Shown here piece by piece: positions 1-8,917 of a stretch of DNA of 64,000 nt. The position numbers and the translations under genes are program-made. The stretch is from Candidatus Palauibacter poriticola (GTDB taxonomy: Bacteria; Gemmatimonadota; Gemmatimonadetes; Palauibacterales; Palauibacteraceae), in the NCBI GenBank assembly GCA_012270965.1, contig JAAXHJ010000003.1, positions 1 to 64,000 of the forward strand, read 5' to 3'. The notes under the pieces were generated by a model that saw nothing but the letters and a program-made list of their open reading frames with translations, ran no database searches and was not told the origin of the DNA. Numbering within the stretch: the stretch's first letter is position 1; each line of letters begins with the position of its first letter.

Positions 1-277
1 GGCATCCACTTGACATGGATACTCCCAGCTGCGGCCCGAAAGCCCGGTTCGGCATCGACGAATCGGGCGGCCGTGGCCTAACCGCCAAGCCGCCAGCGAC
101 TTGCGGCATACGTCGCGTGTCACGTCCGAAAGCGCATTTCGTGTCCGGCCGACCCTCACATCAAATCCACATGCCCCGTTCGGCACCGGGGCAGTCGGAT
201 TCCCCCATCAGACCGCCGTAACGATCAGCTGCCACACGCGGGAACCGAGGAGCCACGAAATCCCAACAGGGGGTCGT

Positions 278-481
278 TCACACGCCTTGGCTTTCCCTCA
301 ACAGCTGCTGGAAATGCTCTTGGATGAGATCCGGCGGGATGACGGCGCCGTATCCGGATTCCCGTACGATCTCGTTCCACGGTGCCCCCTCCGTGTGCGT
401 GCGTGCCACGAGGCTTGCCGCCGTAAAGGGGCAGTACTTGTCCCAGACTTCTCTGAGGAGACGACGCCGAGCGAACGGCAC
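278..481 (-). pseudogene. C-terminal remnant of a Panacea-domain (DUF4065) protein
   Basis: The 67-residue reading frame carries the closing part of the Panacea/SocA-like domain: a VWDKYCPFTAASL segment, then LTH-like RTHTEGAPW and a final IPPDLIQEHF, the usual order at the end of that family. The N-terminal half, which normally opens the domain, is not visible upstream in any frame. Panacea proteins are commonly antitoxins, but no partner toxin is visible here. I read this as a truncated relic. The rest of 1-848 shows no gene I can support. Confidence 0.45.
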
Positions 482-848
482 GGCGGGGGACGTGATGGAA
501 CGCCACGTCGTCGCGGGCCCAATCGTAGTCGAAGGACCTGGCGCCGACCGGATACGGCGGGGAGTGGTCGCGACGGTTCATCCTGACGCCCGTTTGAATG
601 GAGGACCGGAACGAATCATCGCCCCAAGGCATGTTGCAACCGTCCCGTTGGTGTCAACCGCGTTCGCCACCGTGGACGCCTTGGTCCTACGCGCTCCGGC
701 GTGTTTTCGTTCCAGCAAATCGCACCGCCCGTCGATCCCCGGTGTCGGTTCGGTTCAGGCGGAACTCGCGCGCCGCCGCCGGAACCCGCACAAAGACGAT
801 ACAAACCCGGCGTCAACGGATCCTCAACCCGCAACCGGCGCGGTGCTT

Positions 849-3215
849 CTACTCGGCGACCCCCTTTTCGTTCAGGATATCCCACACCTTGTCGGGGGTG
901 ATCGGGATGTCGAGGTGCGTCACCCCGAGATGCGCGAGGGCGTCCACCACGGCGTTCGCGATCGCGGGGGGTGCGCCCACGGTCGCGGACTCGCCGACCC
1001 CCTTGGCGCCGAGGGGGTGGTGGGGTGACGGCGTGATCGTGTGCCCGGTTTCCCACGCCGGGGTCTCCATGGACGTCGGGACGAGGTAGTCCATGAACGA
1101 GCCGGCGAGGTTGTTGCCGTCCTCGTCGTAGGGAATCTCCTCGAACAGCGCGGGTCCGATGCCCTGGGTGAGGCCGCCGTGGATCTGGCCCTGCACGATC
1201 ATGGGGTTGATGATGTTGCCGCAGTCGTCCACCGCCACGAAGCGGCGCACCGTGACCTCGCCGGTGCCGCGGTCGATGTCGACGACGCAGATGTAGGTGC
1301 CGAAGGGGAAAGTGAGGTTGGGCGGGTCGTAGTAGTTCGTCGCCTCGAGTCCCGGCTCCATCCCCTCGGGCAGGTTCGTGTAGGCGGCGAAGGCGCAGTC
1401 CTGGATCGTGACGGACCGGTCGGGGGCGCCCTTCACGGAGAACTTCCCGGGCTCCCACTCGAGATCCTCCTCGCTCACCTCCATGAGGTGGGCGGCGATC
1501 TTCGAGGCCTTGTCGCGGATCTGGCGCGCGGCCATCGCTCCCGCGGCCCCGGCGGTCGGGGTCGAGCGACTGGCGTAGGTTCCGAGGCCGTAGGGCGCGG
1601 TGTCGGTGTCGCCCTCCTCGACCTGCACGTGTGCGGCGGGGAGGCCGAGTTCCTCGGCGATGATCTGCGCGTAGGTGGTCTCGTGGCCCTGGCCCTGCGA
1701 CTTGGTGCCGAAGCGGGCGATCGCCTTCCCCGTGGGGTGCACGCGCACCTCGGCCGAGTCGAACATCTTGATGCCGAGGATGTCGAAGTCCTTGGACGGC
1801 CCGGCGCCCAGCACCTCGGTGAAGCTGCACACGCCGATCCCCATCAACTCGCTGCGGGCGCGCTTCTCCGCCTGCTCCCGGCGCAGGTCGTCGTAGCCGA
1901 TCATCTCCTTGGCCTTGTCCATCGCGGCTTGGTAGTCCCCGCTGTCGTACTCCCAGCCCAGCGGCGACTGGTAGGGGAAGGCCTCCTTCGGGATGAAGTT
2001 CTCCTCGCGCAGTTCGGCCGGATCCTTCCCGATCCTGTGCGCCAGCGTGTCGACGACGCGCTCCATGCAGTGCACGGCCTCGGTCACGCGGAAGGAGCAG
2101 CGGTAGGCGACGCCGCCCGGCGGCTTGTTTGTGTAGACGGCGTCCACCTCGGCGTACGCCTGCTCCATGTCGTACGAGCCGGTGCAGATGGAGAAGAGCC
2201 CGGCCGGGAACTTGGACGGCGCCGCCTGGGCGTCGGAATAGCCGTGGTCCGCGAGCGTCTTGATGCGGAGCCCGCGGATCTTCCCGTCGGCGTCCGCCGC
2301 GAGTTCGGCGGCCATGTGGTAGTCGCGCGCGAAAGAATCGGCTTGGAGGTTCTCCATCCGGTCCTCGATCCACTTGACCGGCTTGCCGAGCACGACGGAG
2401 GCCGCGATCGCGACGACGTAGCCGGGATAGACGGGCACCTTGCCGCCGAAGCCGCCGCCGATGTCGGGCGACACCACGCGGATCTTCTCCTCGGAGAGCC
2501 CGACGTGTCCCGCCACCAGCGCGAGCACGGTGCGGATCGCGTGCGGCGCCTGCGTCGTCATGTAGACGGTGAGGTGGCCCTCGACGGGGTTGAAGTCGGC
2601 CACGCAGCCGCACGTCTCGATCGAGGCCACGTGGATGCGCGGCACGTGCATGCGCTCGCGCACGACGACGTCCGCCTCCTCGAACACCTTGTCGGTGGCC
2701 GCCTTGTCGCCCGCCTCCCAGTGCCAGATGCGGTTGTCGGTCTGGCCGTCCTTGTCGCTGCGGAGGACGGGCGCGTCCTCCTCGAGCGCCTTGAAGGGGT
2801 CGATGACGGGCTTCATCGGCTCGTAGTCGACCTCGACCGCGGCGACCCCGTCGGCGGCCGCGTAGCGCGATGTCGCGATGACGGCCGCAACCTCCTGCGC
2901 CTGGTACATGACGGTGTCCGTCGGGAGCACCATCTGCGTGTCCGACATGAGCGTCGGCATCCAGTGCAGGTTGTACGCCTCGAGGTCCTTGCCGGTGAGG
3001 ACGGCGAGCACGCCGGGAACCTCCAGCGCCTTGCTCGAGTCGATGCCCTTGATCTTTCCGTAGGCGATCGGGCTGCGGACGATGTCGAGCCACAGCATGC
3101 CGGGGAGGACGATGTCGTCGATGTAGTTGCCCTTGCCCTGCAGGAAACGCGGATCCTCCTTGCGCTTCATGGAGTGCCCCATGCCGCAGATGTCGGCGGA
3201 AGTCTTCGGTGTCAT
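849..3215 (-). CDS. coxL: Aerobic carbon monoxide dehydrogenase, large (molybdenum) subunit, form I
   Basis: 788 residues, the usual length for CoxL. This subunit binds the molybdopterin-cytosine-dinucleotide cofactor and the Mo-S-Cu centre that oxidises CO to CO2. The active-site loop reads AYRCSFR at residues 370-376, so Cys373 is the copper-ligand cysteine. This exact motif separates form I (true CO dehydrogenase) from form II-like enzymes, which carry AYRGAGR. GVGES at 739-743 supplies the catalytic glutamate (Glu742). The start ATG overlaps the coxS stop in TGATG, so the two are probably translationally coupled. Order on the minus strand is M-S-L, the classical form I order. coxD and coxE homologues are not seen in the window. 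Confidence 0.95.
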   Translation of the reverse strand: MTPKTSADICGMGHSMKRKEDPRFLQGKGNYIDDIVLPGMLWLDIVRSPIAYGKIKGIDSSKALEVPGVLAVLTGKDLEAYNLHWMPTLMSDTQMVLPTDTVMYQAQEVAAVIATSRYAAADGVAAVEVDYEPMKPVIDPFKALEEDAPVLRSDKDGQTDNRIWHWEAGDKAATDKVFEEADVVVRERMHVPRIHVASIETCGCVADFNPVEGHLTVYMTTQAPHAIRTVLALVAGHVGLSEEKIRVVSPDIGGGFGGKVPVYPGYVVAIAASVVLGKPVKWIEDRMENLQADSFARDYHMAAELAADADGKIRGLRIKTLADHGYSDAQAAPSKFPAGLFSICTGSYDMEQAYAEVDAVYTNKPPGGVAYRCSFRVTEAVHCMERVVDTLAHRIGKDPAELREENFIPKEAFPYQSPLGWEYDSGDYQAAMDKAKEMIGYDDLRREQAEKRARSELMGIGVCSFTEVLGAGPSKDFDILGIKMFDSAEVRVHPTGKAIARFGTKSQGQGHETTYAQIIAEELGLPAAHVQVEEGDTDTAPYGLGTYASRSTPTAGAAGAMAARQIRDKASKIAAHLMEVSEEDLEWEPGKFSVKGAPDRSVTIQDCAFAAYTNLPEGMEPGLEATNYYDPPNLTFPFGTYICVVDIDRGTGEVTVRRFVAVDDCGNIINPMIVQGQIHGGLTQGIGPALFEEIPYDEDGNNLAGSFMDYLVPTSMETPAWETGHTITPSPHHPLGAKGVGESATVGAPPAIANAVVDALAHLGVTHLDIPITPDKVWDILNEKGVAE

Positions 3216-3733
3216 CAGTTGTCCTCCCCGTCGGTCGCGGCGTTGGCGGTTTCGGCGGCGGCGGCGCCCATCTTGTCGGCGGCGTAGCGGACCGCCTTGA
3301 CGATGTTCACGTAGCCGGTGCAGCGGCAGAGGTTGCCCGAGATCGCCTCGCGGATCTCCCCCTCGCTCGGGTTCGGATTCTCCGCGAGGAGCGCCGCGCC
3401 CGTCATGAGCATGCCCGGCGTGCAGAAGCCGCACTGGAGGCCGTGCTTCTCCCAGAAACCCTCCTGCAGCGGGTGCATGCCGTCGGCACCGGCAAGGCCC
3501 TCCACGGTGCCGATCTCGCAGCCGTCGGCTTGGATGGCGAGGACGGTGCACGACTTGGTCGGCTTCCCGCCGAGCAGCACCGTGCAGGCGCCGCAGTGGG
3601 TCGTGTCGCACCCGATGTGGGTGCCGGTGAGCCGCAACTCGTCGCGGATCAGGTGGACGAGGAGCGTGCGCGATTCGACTTCCGCCGCGTGCGCCTCGCC
3701 GTTCACGGTGACGCTGATCTGATGTGTCGCCAT
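3215..3733 (-). CDS. coxS: Carbon monoxide dehydrogenase, small iron-sulfur subunit
   Basis: 172 residues carrying two [2Fe-2S] clusters that pass electrons from the molybdenum subunit to the FAD subunit. The N-terminal plant-ferredoxin-type cluster is bound by Cys42, Cys47, Cys50 and Cys62 ([10 protein letters not shown] plus a later SC). The C-terminal four-helix domain binds the second cluster through Cys101, Cys104, Cys136 and Cys138 (CGFC and CRC). The start ATG at 3733 follows a GGAGG ribosome-binding site, four bases after the coxM stop. The stop overlaps the coxL start by one base. The tail beyond residue 155 is alanine-rich and variable. Confidence 0.95.
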   Translation of the reverse strand: MATHQISVTVNGEAHAAEVESRTLLVHLIRDELRLTGTHIGCDTTHCGACTVLLGGKPTKSCTVLAIQADGCEIGTVEGLAGADGMHPLQEGFWEKHGLQCGFCTPGMLMTGAALLAENPNPSEGEIREAISGNLCRCTGYVNIVKAVRYAADKMGAAAAETANAATDGEDN

Positions 3734-3737
3734 CGCT

Positions 3738-4676
3738 CTACCCTCCGGCTACGGCGCGCTCGAGCGCCGTGCGGATGGCCCTCGCCGTCAGCACGCGGGC
3801 CATGTTCCTCTTGTACTCCACCGAGCCGCGCCGGTCGGCGACCGGTTCGGTGACGTCGGCAGCGGCTTGGGCGGCGGCCGCGATGATGTCGTCCGCGCCG
3901 GACGCCCTCGTGATCGCGTCGCGCACCCTCTCGATGGCGCCCCGCAGCCCGCCCGCCGGCACGAAGTCGGCTCCGAGAAGCGTCTCTTCTGCGGCCGACG
4001 CACGGATGGGGGAGAAGCTCAGGTTCGTGAGCCCCACGCCCGCCTTGGTCACCTTGCCGTCCTTATCCAGGGTGAGCTGCACGGCGGCACCCGCCACCGC
4101 GTAGTCGCCCACCTTGCGTTCCAGCTTGACGTAGGCGCCGCCGCTCCCGGGGGACGGCACCGGGATGTGGAGTTCGGTGAGGATCTCGTCCTCTCCCAGC
4201 GCCGTCATGAAGAGGCCGTGGAAGAAGTCGTCGATGTCGATCGTGCGCTCTCCGCCCGGCCCGGTCGCGATGACGTGGGCGCGGAGGGCCAGCATCGTCG
4301 CGGGGTGGTCGTTGGCGGGGTCGCCGTGCGCGAGGTTGCCGCACACCGTGGCGCGGTTGCGCACGAGCGGGTCCGCGATCACGCGGGCGGTGTCGAGCAG
4401 GATCGGATAGCGCTCCGCCACGACGGCGGACTCCTCGAGTTGTGCCTCTGTCACGTTGGCGCCGATCCGCAGGCAGCCGTCCCTCTCCTTGATCGTGTCG
4501 AGCCCGGGGATCCGGCCGATGTCGACGAGGTTCGCGGGGCCGGCGAGGCGGAGCTTCATCATCGGCAGGAGGCTTTGCCCCCCCGACATCACCTTCGCGT
4601 CGTCCAGTTCGCCGAGGAGGCCGAGCGCTTCGTCCAGTCCACCCGGCGCGTGGTAGTCGAACTGCGGGGGAATCAT
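3738..4676 (-). CDS. coxM: Carbon monoxide dehydrogenase, medium FAD subunit
   Basis: 312 residues of the FAD-binding subunit of the molybdenum hydroxylase family. It takes electrons from CoxS and hands them to the quinone pool. The two FAD pyrophosphate loops are visible: [10 protein letters not shown] at 31-40 (AGGHS-type motif) and [17 protein letters not shown] near 110-126 (TIGG-type motif). The C-terminal CoxM domain follows. The open frame extends upstream, but ATG 4676 is preferred because [11 protein letters not shown] is the usual family N-terminus and it is preceded by GGAGG. The upstream neighbour is the coxG-like gene, 22 bases away. Confidence 0.93.
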   Translation of the reverse strand: MIPPQFDYHAPGGLDEALGLLGELDDAKVMSGGQSLLPMMKLRLAGPANLVDIGRIPGLDTIKERDGCLRIGANVTEAQLEESAVVAERYPILLDTARVIADPLVRNRATVCGNLAHGDPANDHPATMLALRAHVIATGPGGERTIDIDDFFHGLFMTALGEDEILTELHIPVPSPGSGGAYVKLERKVGDYAVAGAAVQLTLDKDGKVTKAGVGLTNLSFSPIRASAAEETLLGADFVPAGGLRGAIERVRDAITRASGADDIIAAAAQAAADVTEPVADRRGSVEYKRNMARVLTARAIRTALERAVAGG

Positions 4677-4698
4677 GCCTCTGCCTCCTTCGCCTGGC

Positions 4699-5160
4699 TC
4701 ACGTGTCGCGTGGCGACACCTCAAGCGCGCTGGTGAGTCGTCTGACGAACTCCTGAAGCATCCGTTTCGACACGACCTGGGTCATGCCGCGGCCGAGCTG
4801 CGCGAGGATCCCGGTGACGGTCACCTCAGAGTCCATCGTCACCTCGGACCCGCCGTCGGGCAGCGCCATGACCCGGCTGTTCATCGTCATCTCGGCGGTG
4901 CCCATCCCGGCCTTGCCCTGGCCCCTCGCGTGGACGACCGCGGATCGCTCGTCCTCGTTCAATATGAAGGATACGGTCCCGGCATACGTTGCCACGAGGG
5001 GGCCCACCCTGACGGTCATCCCGCCCGCCCACGTGGTGTCGTCGATCTGCTCCGTGATTTCCGCCCCCGGCAGGAGAATGGAGAGCTGCCGCGGGTCGGA
5101 GAGGATCGCCCACACGTCGGCGGCGGGCGCGTCGATCGTGAACCCTTCCTCGATTCTCAT
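4699..5160 (-). CDS. coxG: CoxG-like SRPBCC protein
   Basis: 153 residues that match the CoxG/SRPBCC (START-like) fold throughout, opening MRIEEGFTIDAPAADVWAIL with the conserved DPRQLSILLPGAE segment. In Oligotropha CoxG is associated with anchoring CO dehydrogenase to the membrane. Here the C-terminus (KRMLQEFVRRLTSAL) is a helix without a clear transmembrane tail, so the anchoring role is inferred only from family and position. The start ATG follows GGAGG. It lies between the small membrane protein gene and coxM in the same orientation, which supports a role with the CO dehydrogenase. Confidence 0.85.
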   Translation of the reverse strand: MRIEEGFTIDAPAADVWAILSDPRQLSILLPGAEITEQIDDTTWAGGMTVRVGPLVATYAGTVSFILNEDERSAVVHARGQGKAGMGTAEMTMNSRVMALPDGGSEVTMDSEVTVTGILAQLGRGMTQVVSKRMLQEFVRRLTSALEVSPRDT

Positions 5161-5179
5161 AGGTCTCTATCCTCCATGG

Positions 5180-5335
5180 TCACCGCGGGGAGCGTCGGCG
5201 ACGAACCAGAACGACGTAGGCGATGACTGCACCGATCAATACGACGATGCCGATGTTCCCGTAGGTCGTATTGACTTGCAGGCCAAGGAACAACGAGAAC
5301 GAGAACATCAGGTAAAGCAATGCGATCACCGCCAC
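5180..5335 (-). CDS. Small two-helix membrane protein inside the cox operon
   Basis: A 51-residue frame starting at GTG 5335, preceded by GAAGGTGG, which may serve as ribosome-binding site. A second GTG two codons later is an alternative start. The product has two hydrophobic stretches, about residues 3-20 (ALLYLMFSFSLFLGL) and 28-44 (IGIVVLIGAVIAYVVLV), separated by a short polar turn. A basic RRRR tail suggests both termini face the cytoplasm. It fills the 217-base gap between xdhC-YHS and coxG in the same direction. I recognise no family. It could anchor or guide the enzyme, but that is inference. Confidence 0.5.
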   Translation of the reverse strand: MAVIALLYLMFSFSLFLGLQVNTTYGNIGIVVLIGAVIAYVVLVRRRRSPR

Positions 5336-5377
5336 TGTACGGCCACCTTCAGCACGGTTCCCATTATCACCCCTTCG

Positions 5378-6349
5378 TCATCGTTCCCGGAGATATGCTT
5401 CCGGCGATGCGTCGAATCGGCTTCGGCAGCCCTCGCAGCAGAAGTAGACGGGTTCTCCCTCGAAAACCGAGGACGGAGAACCCGCCACCGGGACGGTCAT
5501 GCCGCAAACGGGGTCGGTCGCCGCTGCGTCCGCGGACGCGTCACCGGACTTGATCGCCCCCGATTCCCTCGTCTGCGCCTCGAGTTGGACGATTTCGGCA
5601 AGGATGCTCAAGGCGATCTCCTCCGGGCTCTCGGCGCCGATATCGAGGCCGGCGGGGCCGCGCACGCGGGCGATCTCGTCGGCGTCGAGTCCGTGCGCGG
5701 CCAGGACGCGGCGCACTTCCTCCATCCGCGTGGGAGAGGCGATGACGCCCAGATAGTCCGGCGCGGCGGCCGCCAACTCCGCGAGCGAGGGCTCGTCTCG
5801 GCGTCCCATGGTCGCGACGACCGCGTACAGCCTCCATCCGCGCGGGCGTTCGGCGTAGCGCGCCGCGGTCTCCGCCAGATCGTCCACGGCCTTGTCGGCC
5901 GCTGCGGCCAGCGCCTCGTCTTCGCTGGTCTCGGCCACGGTCGTGTATCCCATCGCGTCGCCGAGGCGCACGAGAGAGCGCGCGACGGGCGAACGCCCCG
6001 CCACGATCAGGACGGGAGCGGGAAGAACCGGATTCACGTGCACTTCCACCTTCCCTCCGCTGCTGCAGGACATGGGCACGGGGACAAGATCGTCCCGGCG
6101 TCCGGGACTCGACCCGAAGGCGAGGAGCCTGGGCTCCCCCTGGTCCAGCGTCTCCAGCGCGTGGTGGATCACCTCCGACCGGGTGCAACTGCCGCCGATC
6201 CACCCGTGCATCACGCCGTCCGCCGAGATCAGCGCCATGTTGCCCGGCTTGCCGCTCGTGGGGCGCTCGCTCCGCACGACCGTGGCGAGCGCATACGGCT
6301 CCCGTTCGGCTGTCAACCTCGCGGCGAGATCCAGCAGGTCGCGTTTCAC
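5378..6349 (-). CDS. XdhC/CoxF-family cofactor-insertion protein with C-terminal YHS domain
   Basis: 323 residues. The N-terminal XdhC/CoxI domain (about 1-105, GGSC at 52-55) and the following Rossmann-type domain (about 110-240, opening PVLIVAGRSPVARSLVRLGDAMG) are those of proteins that sulfurate and insert the molybdenum cofactor into xanthine and CO dehydrogenases. A YHS domain is fused at 279-323: DPVCGM, then YFCCEGC, a cysteine-rich metal-binding unit. The CO dehydrogenase active site contains copper, so a metal-binding tail on the maturation factor is suggestive. That link is inference. The start is GTG at 6349, overlapping the mocA-like stop in GTGA. Confidence 0.85.
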   Translation of the reverse strand: MKRDLLDLAARLTAEREPYALATVVRSERPTSGKPGNMALISADGVMHGWIGGSCTRSEVIHHALETLDQGEPRLLAFGSSPGRRDDLVPVPMSCSSGGKVEVHVNPVLPAPVLIVAGRSPVARSLVRLGDAMGYTTVAETSEDEALAAAADKAVDDLAETAARYAERPRGWRLYAVVATMGRRDEPSLAELAAAAPDYLGVIASPTRMEEVRRVLAAHGLDADEIARVRGPAGLDIGAESPEEIALSILAEIVQLEAQTRESGAIKSGDASADAAATDPVCGMTVPVAGSPSSVFEGEPVYFCCEGCRSRFDASPEAYLRER

Positions 6350-7017
6350 GGGATATCCCCCGAGCGCGAGCTGGCCCCGGCGAACTCCTTCCGCACGGCT
6401 TCGTAGTCATCCGGCCGGTCGAGGTCCCTGATCCGGTCGGCCGGCCAGTCCGCGAGGACCGCCCGCTCGTGATGCCGTCGCACGATGTCCCGCCCGCACC
6501 CCGCCCGCATCCGGGAGATCTCGCCGAACAGGCTGCGGTCGTACAGGATCGGCGGTGCGCCGACGTCGCCGCCGTAGGTCGACACGACGAGCGGCGCGCC
6601 CGTCTCCCGGTAGCGCACGACGAGCGTCCGCACCATGTCCGCCGTCACGAAGGGCATGTCGGCGAGCATCACGACGGCCGCCTCGCCCCCGCCCGCAACC
6701 GCGGAGATGCCGGCGGCCGCCGAGGTCCGGATGCCGGTCTCGTGATCGGAGTTGAACACGGGTGCGCAGTCGAGGTCGGCCACCTCCGCCTCGACAGCCT
6801 CCCGAGACCGTCCCGTGACGAGAACGACGGGAGACAGTCCCCCCTCAATCGCCACCCGGACGGCGCGACGCACGAGACTCTCCCCGTCGATCTCGAGCAG
6901 CAGCTTGTTGCGTCCCATGCGGGACGAAGAACCGGCGGCGAGCACGACCCCCGCGATGCCGCCGCCCTCGGGCCGGTCACCCGCGACCTCACCCCCGCCG
7001 GGCGCGTCGGCGATCAT
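6346..7017 (-). CDS. mocA: MocA-like molybdenum cofactor cytidylyltransferase
   Basis: 223 residues of the MobA-like nucleotidyltransferase fold. The nucleotide-binding signature VVLAAGSSSRMGRNKLL spans 24-40 and the metal-binding LADMPFV spans 118-124. In CO and xanthine dehydrogenase clusters this family converts Mo-molybdopterin plus CTP into the cytosine dinucleotide form required by CoxL. The neighbours argue for MocA rather than the GTP-using MobA. The start ATG at 7017 overlaps the methyltransferase stop (ATGA). The first 20 residues are glycine-rich and weakly conserved, so a later start cannot be excluded. Confidence 0.85.
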   Translation of the reverse strand: MIADAPGGGEVAGDRPEGGGIAGVVLAAGSSSRMGRNKLLLEIDGESLVRRAVRVAIEGGLSPVVLVTGRSREAVEAEVADLDCAPVFNSDHETGIRTSAAAGISAVAGGGEAAVVMLADMPFVTADMVRTLVVRYRETGAPLVVSTYGGDVGAPPILYDRSLFGEISRMRAGCGRDIVRRHHERAVLADWPADRIRDLDRPDDYEAVRKEFAGASSRSGDIP

Positions 7018-7907
7018 TCGGCGCCGCTCGAGTCGGTCCCGGTCCGACGGAAGTGGCCGCAGGCGAAGATGCCCGGAGTCTCGAAGGGCAGGGGGCCCAC
7101 TTCGCCGGCGAACCGATCGCTGAGGTCCATCATCGTGATGCCCTCGACGGTGTCGAAGCCGGCGTCCGCCATCAGCGCGCTCATCCCGGCGAGGCTGAAA
7201 TCGGAGACCATCGGCTCGCCCCGCTTGGCGACGTACGCCTCCAGCGTCTCCCGTTTCCCGCGGTGCGCGGGCCACGCCGACGCGTCGTCGAGCATGTGGT
7301 CGAGGACCAACTCCGAGCCCGGCGCCACCCCCTGCGCGATCGAGCGCACGGTCGCCACGATCACCTCCGACGTCAGGTAGTAGGTGAGACCCAGGAGGGA
7401 GAGGAAGGCCCGCCGTCGGGGGTCGAAGGCCGACGCCCCCGCGAGCGCCTCCATGAGGGGCACCTGCGTGAGATCCGCCGCCACGAAGTGCACCCGCGTC
7501 GGCACCTCGAACCCGGCCCGCGCCACCCGGGCGCGCTTCACGGCCTGCATGCCGGGGAGGTCGATCTCGAACACGTCCATGTGTTCCATGAGGTCGGTGC
7601 GCCGCAGGGCGAACGAGTCCAGCCCCGCCCCGACGATCACGTACTGCGTAATCCCGTCGCGAACGGCCGCCTCGAGCGCCTGCTCCGAGTACCGGGCCCG
7701 AATCAGCACGCCCAGCACCGTCGGCTGCAGGTCTCGCAGGACGGTGCGCGACGCCAGCCACGCCAGCGGGCGGATCGTCACAAGGAGTCGCAGAGGGCGA
7801 CCGCACAGACCGAGGGCGTAGGGATCCTCCACGAGGCGGACGCGGTCGTACTGGTGATGGGCGCGGGCCGCCGCCACCAGTTCGGCCGTCGTGGCTTTCG
7901 TGTTCAT
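7014..7907 (-). CDS. SAM-dependent methyltransferase of the TIGR00027/Ppm1 type
   Basis: 297 residues. The SAM-binding loop VGAGLDSFALR lies at 92-102, followed by the acidic DVFEIDLPG at 111-119 that contacts the ribose. Both are typical of the leucine-carboxymethyltransferase-like family used mostly on small molecules. Substrate is unknown. It sits between the EamA transporter (16-base gap) and the mocA-like gene (4-base overlap), so it is probably co-transcribed with the cox genes. No established part of CO oxidation needs it. GAGGGAG precedes the start ATG. Confidence 0.8.
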   Translation of the reverse strand: MNTKATTAELVAAARAHHQYDRVRLVEDPYALGLCGRPLRLLVTIRPLAWLASRTVLRDLQPTVLGVLIRARYSEQALEAAVRDGITQYVIVGAGLDSFALRRTDLMEHMDVFEIDLPGMQAVKRARVARAGFEVPTRVHFVAADLTQVPLMEALAGASAFDPRRRAFLSLLGLTYYLTSEVIVATVRSIAQGVAPGSELVLDHMLDDASAWPAHRGKRETLEAYVAKRGEPMVSDFSLAGMSALMADAGFDTVEGITMMDLSDRFAGEVGPLPFETPGIFACGHFRRTGTDSSGAE

Positions 7908-7923
7908 CGCTCGCCGAACTCCC

Positions 7924-8859
7924 TCATGGTCGCGCGGGCGTTCGTCGCCGCGGGCGGGGCAGGCCGCGCGCCAGCGCCACGCCCGAAAGGATGATGGCGG
8001 CGCCGATCAGCTGCTGCGCGGTGGGCGTTTCCGAGAGCCATAGCCACGCCGTCGCGAGCGCGATCACCGGCACGAGGTTCTGATACACCGCCGTCCGACT
8101 CTGACCGATGGTCCGCACCCCCCGCGACCAGAGCAAGTAGGCGATCGCGATCCCGAACACCCCGGTGTAGGCGGTCGCGAGCCAGATCCCCGCCGAGACC
8201 GCGCCCCAGTCCACCCGCAGGAGGTCGGGGATGCCGGCCACGACGATGACGGGCAGGCCGGCCCACAGCGTCCACGCGGTCACCTCCAGCGCGCCCCGGC
8301 GCTTCGTGATCCGGCGCCCGAAAACGGTGAAGGCGGCCCACGAGACCGCGGCCCCGAGGACGAGGAGGTCTCCGAGTCCGGCCCCGCCGACTTCCTGGTC
8401 GCCTCCGGTGACGAGGACCGTCATCCCCGCCACCGTCGTCACCGCCCCGCACAGGATGGCGAAGCTGAAGCGCTCCCGTCCCAGCGCGGCGGCGAGCGTG
8501 AGCACCCACACCGGACTCGTGGAGAGGAGGAGCGCCGCGTTCCCCGTCAGCGTGAGGTCGATCCCGAAGACGAAAAAGATCTGAAAGAAGACATGCGCCG
8601 CCAAGGCCAGCACCGCCACCCGCTGCCACTCCGAGCGCGGAGGGAACACGGGACGGCCCGACACGCGGAGCAGCACGAGGACGGCGAGCGCCGCGAACGG
8701 GAAGCGCAGCGCGTTGAAGCCGAGCGGCTCCAAGTGCTGGAGCACGATCTTCACGACGGAGAAGTTGATCCCCCAGATGACGGCCGTGAGCAACAGGCCG
8801 AGGTCGACCGTCAGATTGCGCGGGCGCCGCGAGGGCGAACCGCCTGGAACGTTCGTCAA
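7924..8859 (-). CDS. EamA/DMT-family transporter
   Basis: About 311 residues with ten predicted membrane segments in two EamA repeats (about 17-145 and 155-295). The first repeat opens LLLTAVIWGINFSVVKI and the second contains GVFGIAIAYLLWSRGV. DMT transporters export metabolites or amino acids, and the substrate here is not predictable. The frame is open up to GTG 9003, but the extra residues are proline- and serine-rich and unlike the family. TTG 8859 gives the usual short N-terminus and lies downstream of a possible TATATT -10 box, so I chose it. It is the first gene of the presumed nine-gene cox operon. Confidence 0.75.
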   Translation of the reverse strand: MTNVPGGSPSRRPRNLTVDLGLLLTAVIWGINFSVVKIVLQHLEPLGFNALRFPFAALAVLVLLRVSGRPVFPPRSEWQRVAVLALAAHVFFQIFFVFGIDLTLTGNAALLLSTSPVWVLTLAAALGRERFSFAILCGAVTTVAGMTVLVTGGDQEVGGAGLGDLLVLGAAVSWAAFTVFGRRITKRRGALEVTAWTLWAGLPVIVVAGIPDLLRVDWGAVSAGIWLATAYTGVFGIAIAYLLWSRGVRTIGQSRTAVYQNLVPVIALATAWLWLSETPTAQQLIGAAIILSGVALARGLPRPRRRTPARP

Positions 8860-8917
8860 TCGCGTTCGCCGTGGGACGAGGATGAGGTGGCCCCGGCGGA
8901 AACCCGGGGACGAAACG

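Noticed and set aside
616-3093. 825-residue minus-strand frame overlapping coxL
   Set aside because: Same strand, other frame, with Arg/Gly/His-rich low-complexity product. A shadow of coxL.
849-3215. Form II (xanthine dehydrogenase-like) CoxL
   Set aside because: The active-site loop is AYRCSFR, not AYRGAGR.
1041-3287. Long plus-strand frame opposite coxL
   Set aside because: Its translation is Arg/Val/Leu/His-rich without domains, and coxL on the other strand is certain. Long antisense frames are expected at this GC content.
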